The notes: generated from the sequence alone by a model not told the origin. A stretch of 29,260 bases of DNA from JAQVQN01 sp964557205 (GCA_964557205.1 CAZKZI010000024.1:1-29260), one strand, 5' to 3'. Shown: positions 7,943 to 17,607, counted from the first letter of the stretch. Numbers and translations are program-made.

Positions 7943-10900
7943 CGAAGCGGCGCGGTAAATGAATAACGGCCTGAGCCGACTTTAAACGCCATGCGATCAC
8001 CGTCAGTAGCCGACGGCTCGACATCCGCCTCAACCCCTTCCGTGCCGGGCTTGACCGGCAGATACACCGTTGCCGCGGTATTGACCGGCACTTCCACTTC
8101 CAGGCAAAACTTGCCGCCCTCTTTTTTCCAACTGCTGCGTATCATGCCATAGGCCGAATCGTGTTCGGCTTTAAACCATCCCAGCCCCTCCACCGGTTCA
8201 GGCCTGATGATGAAACTCTTGAAAGCCACTGACTGCGGATCAACCTTTTCCGCAACAGTCGAGACCTTTTCGTCCAGCCTTATGCCTCCCAGATACTGGT
8301 AGCACCAGGCTGAAAAGTCACCGAACATGATATGGTTGCGCGACGCGCCCTCGTTCCAATCCTCCCACAAGGTCGTGGCGCCACGCTTGATCCAGTTACC
8401 GAAAGATGAATGGGCGTCCTGGCACAACATTTTGAAGGCCAGGTCACTGCGCCCAGCCTCGCTGAGCGAACGAAAAATGTATTTGGAGCCCAAGACCCCG
8501 AAATCCGGCATAAGCCCGGTCTTCTGCACTGCTTCCACCAGCTTGTCCTCGATCTTGACACGTTCGGAATCAGGCGCCAGGCCCTGATGTAAAACGCAGC
8601 TCTGCGCCGTCTGGCTGCCGATCGAATATAAGCCGTCACCCTTGTAGATATGCTCGTTGAAAGCCTCGCGGATCGAGGCGGCCAGCTCGGCATAGCGCTG
8701 CGCTTCATCCTGATGGCCCAGCAACTCCGCCACGCGTGACACGATTTGCGCGTCGAGATAGTAATAACCGGTTGAGGTCACCTCTACCGGAGTCTTGCTT
8801 GTCACAGGAATCCAGTCGCCTAAACCATGTTTAAGCAATCCCTCGACGGTTCGGCGCGAGGTCATGTATTCAACATACTTGACCATGGCGGGATAGGCGA
8901 CCTCAAGCGCCCGCAAATCACCCTGGTAGACATACAACATCCATGGTATCACCATCAAGGCGCTGTCCCAGGCTGGGCCGTTACCCCACTTATATCCCCA
9001 TCCGCTGGTAGGGATGATCCCCGCAAAGTTGCCGTCCGTGCGCCGCTCATCCATTATATCGGCGATCCACTTGTTGTAGGCTGCCACATTCTGAAAATTA
9101 TACATCGCCTGTTCCGAAGCCAACTGCGCGTCGCCGGTCCAGCCGTTCTTTTCACGATGCGGACAGTCCGTCGGGTAGCCGTTCACAAAATTGCTCTGGT
9201 AGGTCCAGATAGTGGCGTCTTGCAACCTGTTCAGCAAGGCGTTCTCGCATTCGAACGACCCCGCGCGCTTGAAGTCGGTGTGAATGACACAAGCCGTCAC
9301 GTTTTCAGCCGTGGGTGCCTGATTCAGACCGTGAATCTCGGCATACTGGAAGCCGTTGTAGGTGAAACGTGGCTCGTACACCTGCTCTTTACTGCCGTCG
9401 CACACAAAGCGGTCGACCTGGAACCAGCCGCCCGGCAATACGCGGAATGATGCCGGGTAGCGGAAGTGCGCGTCGGTACCTTTAAGGCTGAGCGAGCCGT
9501 CTTCATTGACCTTTTCGCCATAACGCACAGTGATCACATCGCCCGCGCTCTGTCCCTTGACCTTAAGCCTGATCCAGCCGGCCATGTTCTGCCCGAAATC
9601 CACCAGCCAAACTCCTGCGCGCAGCTCGCGCACAGCCACCGGCTTAAGCTCCTGCGCGATCACGCTCGGCGGCATGGCCGAGGCCGTCAGACGACCGGCC
9701 GGCGCGGGAACGATCTCGGCCATAATCTCGGTCTTTTCAAGCTCCGGCTCCGCCGGCGGCGCCATGCCGATCACCTCGCCCTCGCGGATGCAGTCGAACC
9801 CCACCGGGCTTGCCACCTGACGCCATGTGCCGTCGGAAACCACGGTCTCGCGTGTGCCGTCAGTGTATACCATATCGAGCTGCGCGATCATGCGCGGAAA
9901 ATCGCGCCAAGGGGCGTTGTCGAAATTCCATACCGCGACACTGCGCACATCGTACCAGCCATGCCCCAACAGCACTTTAATCGTGTTGTCGCCTCGTTTG
10001 ACCATGCCGGACAGCTCATAGGTGGAATACAGCACCCGCTTGTCGAATTTGGTCGGTGCAGGGTCGAGGACCTTGTTTCCGATGCGCGTGCCGTTCAGGC
10101 TTGCCTCATAGTATCCCAGCCCCGTGATGTGCAGTGTGGCCTGGCTGACGCGCTTCGCCGCCTTGAACCTTTTTTCGAACGCGGGCGAAACCGTCTCCTG
10201 CCGCCGCACGATCTTGCCCCACGGCTCGCAGTCGGGCGCGCCTGCCACCGCCGCCTGCCGCCACCCCGGCGCATCAAAACCTTCTGCCTTGCCGTTCCAA
10301 CCATCCGAAGCACTCGCCACGGCCGTCCAGCTATTGTCCGTGACCACGGTCAGCCCGTCGGTGAATTCCAGCAACGCCAGCAGCCCGGTCGGACCCGGGC
10401 TGGAATTTTTAACCATGGCCGCTATCAGATTGCGTCCCGGTTTAATAAATTTCGAAACATCGACAAAACGCATCCAGCGCCACTTGTTCAGGTGCCCCCA
10501 TGTCTTGGTGGCAAGCTCGCCGTTGATGAACACGTCATATTCGTCATCGGCGGTGATTGCCAAGGTGACCGGCTTGCCACCGGCACCCTGCGGAACTTCG
10601 AACACTTTGCGGAAATAACGCTTACCGGCCGCAGCCTTATCCAGGCTTTCCGCGTCGCCGAGCCATATCCATTTTGCGCCGCGCAAGTCGAAGTCCGGAC
10701 GCGTAACGGCGTTGGGACCGATCCACTCGGCCTTCCAGTCGTCAGGACGCACCACCCCCATGATCCAGCGCGACACGCCGCTCCAAGCCGAAGGCCCGCC
10801 GCCAAGGTTGTCCCACACGCGGACTTTCCAATAGCAACGCTGCGACGTTTTAAGCGGTCTGCCCCGATAAACGACATTCAGCGACTGCGCGGATACCACC

Positions 10901-11190
10901 CGCCCACTGTCCCAGAGATCGCCTTCATCACGTCTCAGCTTGTCTGACGATGATGCGACAAGCACATGATAGCCGGTTTGCAATAAATCACGGGCCGAGA
11001 CATCAGCCGCCTGCAGCTTCCAGCTCAGGCGCGGCAACTGCGTCTCGAGTCCGACGGGATCCGTCATATATTCCACTGTCAGTCCTTCCGGCGCATTCAC
11101 TGCTGACGAAACTTTATTATTGATCAGCCCAAACCGGCATCCTGTCATAACAACCACCATTGCCGCCAACCCCAAACAGACTCTCTTCAT
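7939..11190 (-). CDS. alpha-L-rhamnosidase, GH78, predicted lipoprotein
   Basis: The 1083-aa enzyme should release terminal alpha-L-rhamnose from polysaccharides or glycosides at the cell envelope. I place the start at 11190 (MKRVCLGLAAMVVVMTGC, lipobox Cys18), which has AAAAGG 9 nt upstream; an ATG seven codons earlier (11211) has no clear site. The order of modules is: an opening beta domain (DPVGLETQLPRLSWKLQ), a lectin-like domain (AKWIWLGDAESLD, RYFRKVFEVP), a concanavalin-like domain, an (alpha/alpha)6 catalytic barrel and a C-terminal beta domain. The catalytic motif DCPHREKNGWTGDAQ gives Glu680 as probable acid. TLWEDWNEG gives Glu943 as probable base, by analogy with characterised GH78 enzymes. 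The length is normal for GH78. The gene is monocistronic and divergent from the lipoprotein gene at 11380. No regulator or rhamnose catabolic genes lie beside it. Confidence 0.93.
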   Translation of the reverse strand: MKRVCLGLAAMVVVMTGCRFGLINNKVSSAVNAPEGLTVEYMTDPVGLETQLPRLSWKLQAADVSARDLLQTGYHVLVASSSDKLRRDEGDLWDSGRVVSAQSLNVVYRGRPLKTSQRCYWKVRVWDNLGGGPSAWSGVSRWIMGVVRPDDWKAEWIGPNAVTRPDFDLRGAKWIWLGDAESLDKAAAGKRYFRKVFEVPQGAGGKPVTLAITADDEYDVFINGELATKTWGHLNKWRWMRFVDVSKFIKPGRNLIAAMVKNSSPGPTGLLALLEFTDGLTVVTDNSWTAVASASDGWNGKAEGFDAPGWRQAAVAGAPDCEPWGKIVRRQETVSPAFEKRFKAAKRVSQATLHITGLGYYEASLNGTRIGNKVLDPAPTKFDKRVLYSTYELSGMVKRGDNTIKVLLGHGWYDVRSVAVWNFDNAPWRDFPRMIAQLDMVYTDGTRETVVSDGTWRQVASPVGFDCIREGEVIGMAPPAEPELEKTEIMAEIVPAPAGRLTASAMPPSVIAQELKPVAVRELRAGVWLVDFGQNMAGWIRLKVKGQSAGDVITVRYGEKVNEDGSLSLKGTDAHFRYPASFRVLPGGWFQVDRFVCDGSKEQVYEPRFTYNGFQYAEIHGLNQAPTAENVTACVIHTDFKRAGSFECENALLNRLQDATIWTYQSNFVNGYPTDCPHREKNGWTGDAQLASEQAMYNFQNVAAYNKWIADIMDERRTDGNFAGIIPTSGWGYKWGNGPAWDSALMVIPWMLYVYQGDLRALEVAYPAMVKYVEYMTSRRTVEGLLKHGLGDWIPVTSKTPVEVTSTGYYYLDAQIVSRVAELLGHQDEAQRYAELAASIREAFNEHIYKGDGLYSIGSQTAQSCVLHQGLAPDSERVKIEDKLVEAVQKTGLMPDFGVLGSKYIFRSLSEAGRSDLAFKMLCQDAHSSFGNWIKRGATTLWEDWNEGASRNHIMFGDFSAWCYQYLGGIRLDEKVSTVAEKVDPQSVAFKSFIIRPEPVEGLGWFKAEHDSAYGMIRSSWKKEGGKFCLEVEVPVNTAATVYLPVKPGTEGVEADVEPSATDGDRMAFKVGSGRYSFTAPLR

Positions 11191-11232
11191 AATCCACAAC
11201 CTTTTATTCAATTCGTTTCTGGTTAGGCCCCT

Positions 11233-11261
11233 AATTTACTTTGATTGCCCGCGTGAGACAA
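11233..11261 (-). promoter_or_regulatory. candidate promoter of the rhamnosidase gene
   Basis: On the minus strand TTGTCT (11261-11256) is followed after 17 bp by TAAATT (11238-11233). Each hexamer matches 4/6 of the sigma-70 consensus. It lies about 43 nt upstream of the preferred start at 11190. Confidence 0.4.
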
Positions 11262-11283
11262 TCCTAAGTTATTGCACACCTGA

Positions 11284-11296
11284 CGATTATTAATCG
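11284..11296. promoter_or_regulatory. 13-bp perfect palindrome, possible operator
   Basis: CGATTA-T-TAATCG is a perfect inverted repeat in the 153-190 bp region shared by the divergent rhamnosidase and lipoprotein genes. It sits about 23 bp upstream of the rhamnosidase -35 and 20 bp upstream of the -35 on the other strand, a position where an activator or repressor could act on both. No regulator gene is adjacent, so the function is inferred from position only. Confidence 0.3.
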
Positions 11297-11316
11297 CTCT
11301 CCTCTGCGCTTTTCAG

Positions 11317-11346
11317 TTGCCTAACAGAGCGGGAGGTCTGTATAGT
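11317..11346 (+). promoter_or_regulatory. candidate promoter of the helical-repeat lipoprotein gene
   Basis: TTGCCT (11317-11322) and TATAGT (11341-11346) are separated by 18 bp. The -10 is a 5/6 match and lies 33 nt before the preferred ATG at 11380. Confidence 0.45.
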
Positions 11347-11379
11347 AATGACTATTAAACATGTGTGGAGATTATTGTG

Positions 11380-12957
11380 ATGATGTCGAAACGAATTCCT
11401 TTTTCTTTTTTTCGCTGTGTTTTGTGCTTGATGGCGGTGGTTTTCATGGTGGCCGGTTGCGGCCCTTCACCGGAAAGAATCGCGATCCGCGAAACCATGC
11501 TGGTGCGCGAAATAGATGAGTATCTGAAAAGAGTTCAGGAACTTTACATAGACGGCCAGGAGGATCTGGCCATGGCCTTTCTGGAACGGGGTCTAAACAA
11601 CAAAAAATACCTTTGGCATTATAAGCGGTTTTTCGAGCTGAAGGTTGAGCTGATGCTTGTGCGAGAAGAGGTGGAAAAGGTTCAGGAAATGGTTCTGTCC
11701 GCTTGGGAAAAAGCACCTCATAACGCGAAACCGGTTTTCGGACGTGTTTACGAGTATTACCAGCAACGCCAGGATCACGCGGCGATCCGGAAATGGGCCG
11801 ACAGCTTGATGACCCTTGAAAAGTCCCTACCCGAAGAACTGCACGGGCAGGTTCTGAGCTGGAAACTCGGAGCTGTCGTGGCCCAGCAAGACAATCAAGC
11901 CACAAAAGAGTGCGTCGACACCATCTTGGCCAAACTTAAAATCGATGAGGCGACGCCTATACTCCAACGCGCCTTGAGCGGCTTGGTGGATGGAAGCCAC
12001 TACGATCTGGCACTGAACACCATACGTTACATCGAGAGCAAGAATCTCGATTCCGCCCCTCTCCGCAATATGCTTGTGACCTTGTCTATGCGTTGTGCTT
12101 TGGCCGACAAGACCTATGAGGCCGTCACGCCGGCCTTCACCGCTTGCGTCGAGCAGTTGCCTGACGAACAACTGCTCAAGATCACACGGATGGTTTTCGT
12201 AGCTTTACAGAACAACAACAAGACGGCACTGCTGGAACAGTGCGCCAAACAGGTAATATTCAATGCCATCGGCAAGCACAACGCAGTCAATTATGCCTCG
12301 CGGGTATGGGTGGAGACAGGCGTAAACGCCAACCGCAAGGTCTTGCCAGAACGGCTGGACGCTTTGCTGAACGCGAAAGTCTCGCCGATACAGGTGGGAA
12401 ATCTGTTTGACCGCTATTTCTACGCGATGGTCGAAGACTTGAAGATGATACGCAGTCTCTGCGCCGTCGGCGAACGCATAGTGGCTGACTGCTCAGACGA
12501 GTTCACCATCAACGCCGTGAAGGTCAAAGTCCTCGACGGCGCTTTCATAACCGACAATTTCGACCAGGCGATCAAAATGCTGGAGAAGGGTATACCCGGC
12601 AAGGATAAGACATGGCACGACATGTCCATATCCAAGGTCAAGGCGCACCGGGCCATGGCTCAAAAAAAGCCGCGTGACGCAGTGCAATATTTTCGGGAGT
12701 TCATGAACGCCTGGATCACTTCCGACCAGGAAGAGGAGTATGACCCGACCAGCGGCATAGCCTACAGTCGCGAATGGCTTCTGGGGCGCAATGCCAACCG
12801 CATCGCCAACATCCTCAGCACCATACCCGATCAGGTCATGGCCGAACAAGCCCGCGAAGAAGCGAAGCGCTATTTCCGGGTAGCACTCAAAAAGGCGGCG
12901 AACGATGCCGACGCCATGAAACTGCTGGAGGCGGAGACTAAAGACATGGGGCTGTAA
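11380..12957 (+). CDS. helical-repeat (TPR-like) lipoprotein, unknown function
   Basis: The 525-aa protein starts at ATG 11380, which has TGGAG 9 nt upstream; the in-frame GTG at 11365 is part of that site. The N terminus is a lipoprotein signal ending VAGC (Cys27). The rest is almost wholly helical, with repeated aromatic/Ala/Leu patterns such as DLAMAFLERGL, KPVFGRVYEYYQQR, AVQYFREFMNAW and AKRYFRVALKKA, spaced like TPR or related solenoid repeats. There are no catalytic motifs. Such lipoproteins often act as scaffolds at the envelope, but no partner is evident here. The gene converges on ispG, with only 8 bp between the two stops and no terminator hairpin. Confidence 0.75.
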   Translation: MMSKRIPFSFFRCVLCLMAVVFMVAGCGPSPERIAIRETMLVREIDEYLKRVQELYIDGQEDLAMAFLERGLNNKKYLWHYKRFFELKVELMLVREEVEKVQEMVLSAWEKAPHNAKPVFGRVYEYYQQRQDHAAIRKWADSLMTLEKSLPEELHGQVLSWKLGAVVAQQDNQATKECVDTILAKLKIDEATPILQRALSGLVDGSHYDLALNTIRYIESKNLDSAPLRNMLVTLSMRCALADKTYEAVTPAFTACVEQLPDEQLLKITRMVFVALQNNNKTALLEQCAKQVIFNAIGKHNAVNYASRVWVETGVNANRKVLPERLDALLNAKVSPIQVGNLFDRYFYAMVEDLKMIRSLCAVGERIVADCSDEFTINAVKVKVLDGAFITDNFDQAIKMLEKGIPGKDKTWHDMSISKVKAHRAMAQKKPRDAVQYFREFMNAWITSDQEEEYDPTSGIAYSREWLLGRNANRIANILSTIPDQVMAEQAREEAKRYFRVALKKAANDADAMKLLEAETKDMGL

Positions 12958-12965
12958 AAGTTGCC

Positions 12966-14054
12966 TTACGGAGTTCGACTTCCCCAGCTTGCCACCGTCT
13001 CATAAATTGCCTCTATCGCTTCTGACTTCGGCAACGACTTTACTCGTTTTCCGCAGACAAACAGGGTGAATTTGCCATCACCGCCGGAAACGGCGATGTC
13101 GGCATGCCGAGCTTCGCCAGGTCCGTTTACCAGACACCCCATCACCGCCACATGCGGGCGCGCAGCCTTCGGGTGCTCACGATAGAATTTTTCCAGCCGC
13201 GCCTCGACTCGCGCCGCCACCTCCGCCACATCCACTTTGGTGCGGCCGCAGGTCGGGCACGACGTGACAGTAGCCCCAGGCGCGCGCATTCCCAGACTAC
13301 GCAGCAACTCGACACCCACACGCACTTCCTTATCCGGCACATCAGTCAAGGAAACGCGTATCGTGTCGCCGATGCCATCCATCAGCAATGCCCCCAAGGC
13401 CACGCAGGATCTGACAGTGCCGGGAATCAAAGTGCCTGCCTCGGTTACCCCCAGATGCAACGGGTATTGCGTCTTTCCCGCAAGCATACGGTACGCCGCC
13501 AGCGTCCGCGGAACATCTGACGCCTTAACCGATATCTTGATCTCGCGGTAATCCTCGGCCTCCAGATAAGCCACATGCCGTAGCGCACTCTCAACCAGCG
13601 CCTCGGCCGTTGCCGCCCCGTGCTTGTCGAGAATGTCACGCTCCAGCGAACCGCCATTAACGCCGATGCGGATCGGCACCTTCCGCTCGCGAGCTGCCGC
13701 GACCACGGCCTTGACACGTTCAGAGCCACCGATGTTGCCGGGGTTGATCCGCAACCCGTCCGCTCCGGCCGCCAACGAAGCCAAGGCCAGACGATAGTCG
13801 AAATGCACATCCGCGACCAAGGGCAAGCGAGACCGGGCACGTACCGCTTTAAAAACTTTTGCCGCCTGCTGATCCGGCACGGCCAAGCGCATGATATCGC
13901 AACCCAGATCCGCCGCAGCCCCGATCTGACGCAACAACGCCTCGGCATCGTGAGGATCGGCCTTGGCCATAGTCTGCACACTGACCGGAGCACCCCCGCC
14001 GACAGCTACCGGCCCCACCATAATGCGGCGGGTCTCTTTACGTTCGCTCATCAT
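12966..14054 (-). CDS. ispG: 4-hydroxy-3-methylbut-2-en-1-yl diphosphate synthase (IspG/GcpE)
   Basis: This 362-aa [4Fe-4S] enzyme converts methylerythritol cyclodiphosphate to HMBPP in the DXP isoprenoid pathway. The TIM-barrel half has VSVQTMAKADPHD, LPLVADVHFDYRLAL and GLRINPGNIG. The C-terminal iron-sulfur half has cysteines in TSCPTCGRTKVD and in GCLVNGPGEA, with the family Glu in NGPGE. The length fits the short bacterial type without the inserted domain of plants. The start ATG (14054-14052) overlaps the rseP stop TGA by the ATGA arrangement, so translation is probably coupled. It is the last gene of the purA-side cluster. Confidence 0.95.
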   Translation of the reverse strand: MMSERKETRRIMVGPVAVGGGAPVSVQTMAKADPHDAEALLRQIGAAADLGCDIMRLAVPDQQAAKVFKAVRARSRLPLVADVHFDYRLALASLAAGADGLRINPGNIGGSERVKAVVAAARERKVPIRIGVNGGSLERDILDKHGAATAEALVESALRHVAYLEAEDYREIKISVKASDVPRTLAAYRMLAGKTQYPLHLGVTEAGTLIPGTVRSCVALGALLMDGIGDTIRVSLTDVPDKEVRVGVELLRSLGMRAPGATVTSCPTCGRTKVDVAEVAARVEARLEKFYREHPKAARPHVAVMGCLVNGPGEARHADIAVSGGDGKFTLFVCGKRVKSLPKSEAIEAIYETVASWGSRTP

Positions 14055-15451
14055 TTTTCGGTTTCTGCGACCGCCTTAGCGGCCGCCCGCATGACGCGCC
14101 CCGACTTGACTCTTTTCGCTATGTCACTGTAAACCAAAAGCGCCATTAAACCGATCAGCAGCACGGCGAACACATTCACCAGAGCGGCAACCACTCGGGG
14201 ATGCGGCTTGCGCCGGGTGATAATCTCATAAAGCGCGAACATTATATGCCCGCCGTCCAAAACCGGGAAGGGCAAGAGATTCAGGATCGCCAGATTCACA
14301 CATATCATGCGCAAGAACCCGATACCGTCCATCATGTTGCCGCGTACCGTGTCATACAGCCCCATGACGATCGCAATCGGACCGCCCACATTTTTAGCCA
14401 CCGCCTTAAACTCGCCCTTGGACTTGGGTTTAAAAACCGCCTCCAAAACCCGCTTGACGGCCATGAAATCCCATTTGAGCTGAGACCACGGCTCGCTGTA
14501 CATCATCCACGGCTTCACTTGCCCGATGTCGTCCTGCCAGCGCACTCCGATCAGAAAACGCCGCTCGGTGTCGACATATTCGGGAGTCACCTTAATCGTG
14601 CGGCGCTCAGCACCCCGCTGGACCAGCAAAGCCGCCGGAGAGCTGCCGTATTTGGAGATGATTGAGGCAAAGTGATAGGCGCCCAGAACCGGCACGTCGT
14701 CAACCGCCAGCACCACATCGGCGACCTTAAGCCCGCTCTTTTCCGCTGGCGTGCCCGGTATAATCTCAGAAAGCTTGCAACGGACTTCCGGGTAGACCCC
14801 CGCGAGAAAACGCAAGCCGAAAATGTTGTTGGTTTGGAACGATAATGCCAGCTTATGCCTTTCCGCGCCGCGCTGAACCGTGAACAAAGCCCCGCCCTCT
14901 TCCCCTGAAAGCTGATTTTCAACCTGCATGTCATGCCACGTCGCGACCTTCTGACCGTTGACGCTGAGAATACGGTCACCCGTACGCAAGCCGGATCGCC
15001 AGGCTTCTGAATCCTCCTCGACACCGCCGACGCGCGCGGCCACCACGCCGGTCTTAGCCCCCGGCGAGAAAAAGATCACGTAAGCCAGCAGTACCGCCAA
15101 CACGAGATTGCCGAAAGGCCCCGAGAAAGACACCACGATCCTTTTCCAAGGCGGTATGTCCGGCAACGGCCGCTCATTCTTGTCCGTCGAGTCACCTTGA
15201 ACTTTCTCCATGCCCGAAGGGTCAAGCTGCGGCAGAGCCACATAGCCGCCGAAAGGGATACAGCCGATCTTGTATTCGATACCGTTGACCGTGCGTTTTA
15301 GCAACGCCGGACCAAATCCGATCGAGAAGGCATCTACCTGCAAGCCCAGCAGTCTGGCCGCAAGATAATGCCCGAATTCATGGATAAAAATGGCTAGACT
15401 GAATAAAAGCGCCACAGCTATGCCGGCCAATATCGAAAACACTAATTCCAT
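14051..15451 (-). CDS. rseP: RseP-type site-2 zinc metalloprotease
   Basis: The 466-aa inner-membrane protease cleaves substrates within the membrane, such as anti-sigma factors and signal-peptide remnants. The zinc motif HEFGH (His24, Glu25, His28) lies in the first membrane helix. The second conserved motif is FPVLDGGH near the C terminus. Between them are two PDZ-like segments: one around GVEEDSEAWRSGLRTGDRILSVNG, broken here by the motif ILSVNGQKV, and one around PAEKSGLKVADVVLAVDD. The length is typical. The gene lies 48 nt downstream of dxr and overlaps ispG by 4 nt. The uppS-cdsA-dxr-rseP order is common in bacteria and supports the call. No sigma-E or anti-sigma gene is in view, so its substrate here is unknown. 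Confidence 0.94.
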   Translation of the reverse strand: MELVFSILAGIAVALLFSLAIFIHEFGHYLAARLLGLQVDAFSIGFGPALLKRTVNGIEYKIGCIPFGGYVALPQLDPSGMEKVQGDSTDKNERPLPDIPPWKRIVVSFSGPFGNLVLAVLLAYVIFFSPGAKTGVVAARVGGVEEDSEAWRSGLRTGDRILSVNGQKVATWHDMQVENQLSGEEGGALFTVQRGAERHKLALSFQTNNIFGLRFLAGVYPEVRCKLSEIIPGTPAEKSGLKVADVVLAVDDVPVLGAYHFASIISKYGSSPAALLVQRGAERRTIKVTPEYVDTERRFLIGVRWQDDIGQVKPWMMYSEPWSQLKWDFMAVKRVLEAVFKPKSKGEFKAVAKNVGGPIAIVMGLYDTVRGNMMDGIGFLRMICVNLAILNLLPFPVLDGGHIMFALYEIITRRKPHPRVVAALVNVFAVLLIGLMALLVYSDIAKRVKSGRVMRAAAKAVAETEK

Positions 15452-15499
15452 TTACAGTCTCTTTCTTCCTTGCTTGTTCAGCCTCTGTTATAAACAACC

Positions 15500-16705
15500 T
15501 CATCTGGCGCATAATTCCTGCGCCCGGCGGCGTGCCCAAGCGTCAGCCTCGAAAACCTTTTCGAAATTGTCGCAGTGCCGCACACTATGCGCCTCCATGA
15601 CCTTTGCGACCGTACGCCAGATGCCGTCGAAAGCGATTCGGCCGGCCAGAAACGCCTCGACCGCCACCTCATCAGCGGCGTTCAGCACCGCCGGCAAGGT
15701 GCCGCCGCTACACGCCGCCTCTCGGATCAGTCCAAGACACGGGAAACGCTTTTCGTCCGGCTCGAAAAAGTTCAGACTGCCTTGGCGCACCAGATCTAAA
15801 GCGGGCACAGCGGCCGTCATTCTTTCAGGCCATGTCAAAGCATACTGGATCGGCACCCGCATGTCAGGCACCGAAAGCTGCGCAAGCGTAGAACCATCAA
15901 CAAAGGTGACCAGCGAATGCACTATGCTTTCAGGGTGAACCACCACCCCTATCTTGCTGACCGGCATATCGAAAAGCCAGCTTGCCTCCAGAACCTCCAG
16001 CCCTTTGTTCATCATGGTCGCGGAGTCGATCGTGACTTTCCGTCCCATGTTCCAACGCGGATGAGCCAACGCCTGCTCCGGCGTGACTAGCGTTAAATCA
16101 AGTTCCGGCCGGCCCGCGAAAGGCCCGCCCGAAGCTGTCAGCAGCAGCCGGGCGATACGTTCTTCAACACGTCGGACACCCTCTTCAGACTGCGGCTGCC
16201 TCACGCACGCCACCTGCGCATCCGGCGCCTGCAGGCACTGGAACAGGGCGCTGTGCTCGCTGTCCAACGGCAGCAGGTTCACGCGTTTCTCGGCGCGACG
16301 CCGCATTACCAGCTCGCCAGCGGACACCAGCACCTCTTTGGTGGCCAACGCCACGTCATGCCCGGCCTCCATGGCCGCCAGCACCGGCCGCAAACCGGCC
16401 AGCCCCACCAACGCGCAGACCACGGTATCGGCCTCCGGCAAGGCCGCCAGGGCTGCCACCCCCTTGGCACCCGGCCATACGGCAATCCCGTGAGGGGCGG
16501 CCAGCCGCTCGGCCTCACGGGCTGCCGACGCATCCTCAACCGCCACTACTCCTACCCCGAAACGCTTGGCCTGCTCAATCACCTGCTCAGCCTTGCCGCG
16601 CGTCGCCAAGCCGACAATCCTGAGCGCCTCCGGCAATTCCCGCGCGACCATCAGCGTGCTCTTACCGATAGATCCAGTGCTGCCTAGTACTACCACCGAC
16701 CTCAT
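15500..16705 (-). CDS. dxr: 1-deoxy-D-xylulose 5-phosphate reductoisomerase
   Basis: This 401-aa enzyme makes MEP from DXP using NADPH and a divalent metal, the committed step of the DXP pathway. The N-terminal nucleotide-binding motif is GSTGSIGKSTL. Active-site segments are PLDSEHSALFQCL, TASGGPF, HPRWNMGRKVTIDSATMMNKGLE (in two overlapping conserved parts) and VHPESIVHS. I start it at the ATG at 16705, which overlaps the cdsA stop (ATGA) and places the Rossmann strand at residue 3. An upstream in-frame start at 16732 would add nine unconserved residues inside cdsA. The product feeds IspG, encoded two genes downstream. Confidence 0.95.
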   Translation of the reverse strand: MRSVVVLGSTGSIGKSTLMVARELPEALRIVGLATRGKAEQVIEQAKRFGVGVVAVEDASAAREAERLAAPHGIAVWPGAKGVAALAALPEADTVVCALVGLAGLRPVLAAMEAGHDVALATKEVLVSAGELVMRRRAEKRVNLLPLDSEHSALFQCLQAPDAQVACVRQPQSEEGVRRVEERIARLLLTASGGPFAGRPELDLTLVTPEQALAHPRWNMGRKVTIDSATMMNKGLEVLEASWLFDMPVSKIGVVVHPESIVHSLVTFVDGSTLAQLSVPDMRVPIQYALTWPERMTAAVPALDLVRQGSLNFFEPDEKRFPCLGLIREAACSGGTLPAVLNAADEVAVEAFLAGRIAFDGIWRTVAKVMEAHSVRHCDNFEKVFEADAWARRRAQELCAR

Positions 16706-17607
16706 GCGCACACCGCCTGTCCGATAAACCAAGCCAGATAAAAGTAGAGCGCGGCCGGCGTGAACACAAGACTGTCGAACATGTCGAGAATGCCACCGGA
16801 TTCATGCAAAAGCCCAGACGAGTCTTTGAAACCTGAAGCTCGTTTGAACATGGATTCAATCAGATCGCCCAGTGCGCCCACCAGAGCCAAAACCAAGCCT
16901 AGCGCCAAAGCGTGCAGCATGCTCAACTCACGTAAAGGACAGGGAGGCAGCCAAGAGAAACGCCGCACCGCCCAAATCATCAGCACACTGGCAGCCATAG
17001 AAAACAAGATGCCGCCGCATAGACCCTCCCAGGTTTTTTTGGGCGAGATGCGGGAAAAAAACTTGTGCCTGCCAATAAGCATACCGACCGTAAAGCCGCC
17101 GATATCACCGAACTTGACCACTGCCGCCACGTACGATGCCAGATATACACCGCCGCGGGCGCAAGGCATTTCGAACATGCCGCCCGCACCCCATTGAGCC
17201 AGACGGATGAAGAAGCTCAGCATGAAAGGCAGATAGAAGAATCCCAGCAGGGTGATGCCGACGTGCTCAATCGGTTTTTTTATGCGCACATCAAACAACA
17301 CCCTTAAAAGCAGCACAAAAATCAGCGCGAAAAGCACCAAAGTCTCAAACTGGTGACCCACCGGCAGCTCACGCGCGGCATACGGCGGATAAGCGTAACA
17401 GGCGACCAGCCAAACGACGCCCATGACCATGCCGTAATTCCGGCTGAGCGGATAACCGCTGCGCCGCATCATGTTATAGAACTCATACTGGCAGGCGCAA
17501 CACATCAGCAGCAGCACGACAAACAACATACAACCTGACATGTAGCACAACCCTAAAAACCAAGCCGCAGCCACCAACACTCCTATGCAAACCCTGCGAA
17601 TGATCAC
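16702..17607 (-). CDS. cdsA: phosphatidate cytidylyltransferase (CDP-diglyceride synthase)
   Basis: The 301-aa integral membrane enzyme makes CDP-diacylglycerol from phosphatidic acid and CTP, the branch point of phospholipid synthesis. It has about eight hydrophobic segments. The family signature near the C terminus is visible as the KKTWEG segment followed by ALVGALGDLIESMFKRASGFKDSS, here split at LGDLIESMFKR, with Asp residues in GDL and KD. I start it at GTG 17607: it overlaps the uppS stop (GTGA) and has a full AGGAGGTGAT Shine-Dalgarno 7 nt ahead when measured from AGGAGG. The in-frame GTG at 17628 lies upstream of that site. Confidence 0.92.
   Translation of the reverse strand: MIIRRVCIGVLVAAAWFLGLCYMSGCMLFVVLLLMCCACQYEFYNMMRRSGYPLSRNYGMVMGVVWLVACYAYPPYAARELPVGHQFETLVLFALIFVLLLRVLFDVRIKKPIEHVGITLLGFFYLPFMLSFFIRLAQWGAGGMFEMPCARGGVYLASYVAAVVKFGDIGGFTVGMLIGRHKFFSRISPKKTWEGLCGGILFSMAASVLMIWAVRRFSWLPPCPLRELSMLHALALGLVLALVGALGDLIESMFKRASGFKDSSGLLHESGGILDMFDSLVFTPAALYFYLAWFIGQAVCA

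Noticed and set aside
9466..10947. A 493-codon open frame on the + strand inside the rhamnosidase gene
   Set aside because: It lies wholly antisense to a well-conserved GH78 catalytic protein. Its translation is rich in Arg, His and Pro with no domain pattern, as expected of a shadow frame in GC-rich DNA.
13620..14132. A + strand frame over the ispG/rseP junction
   Set aside because: It is antisense to two conserved genes and has no start signals.
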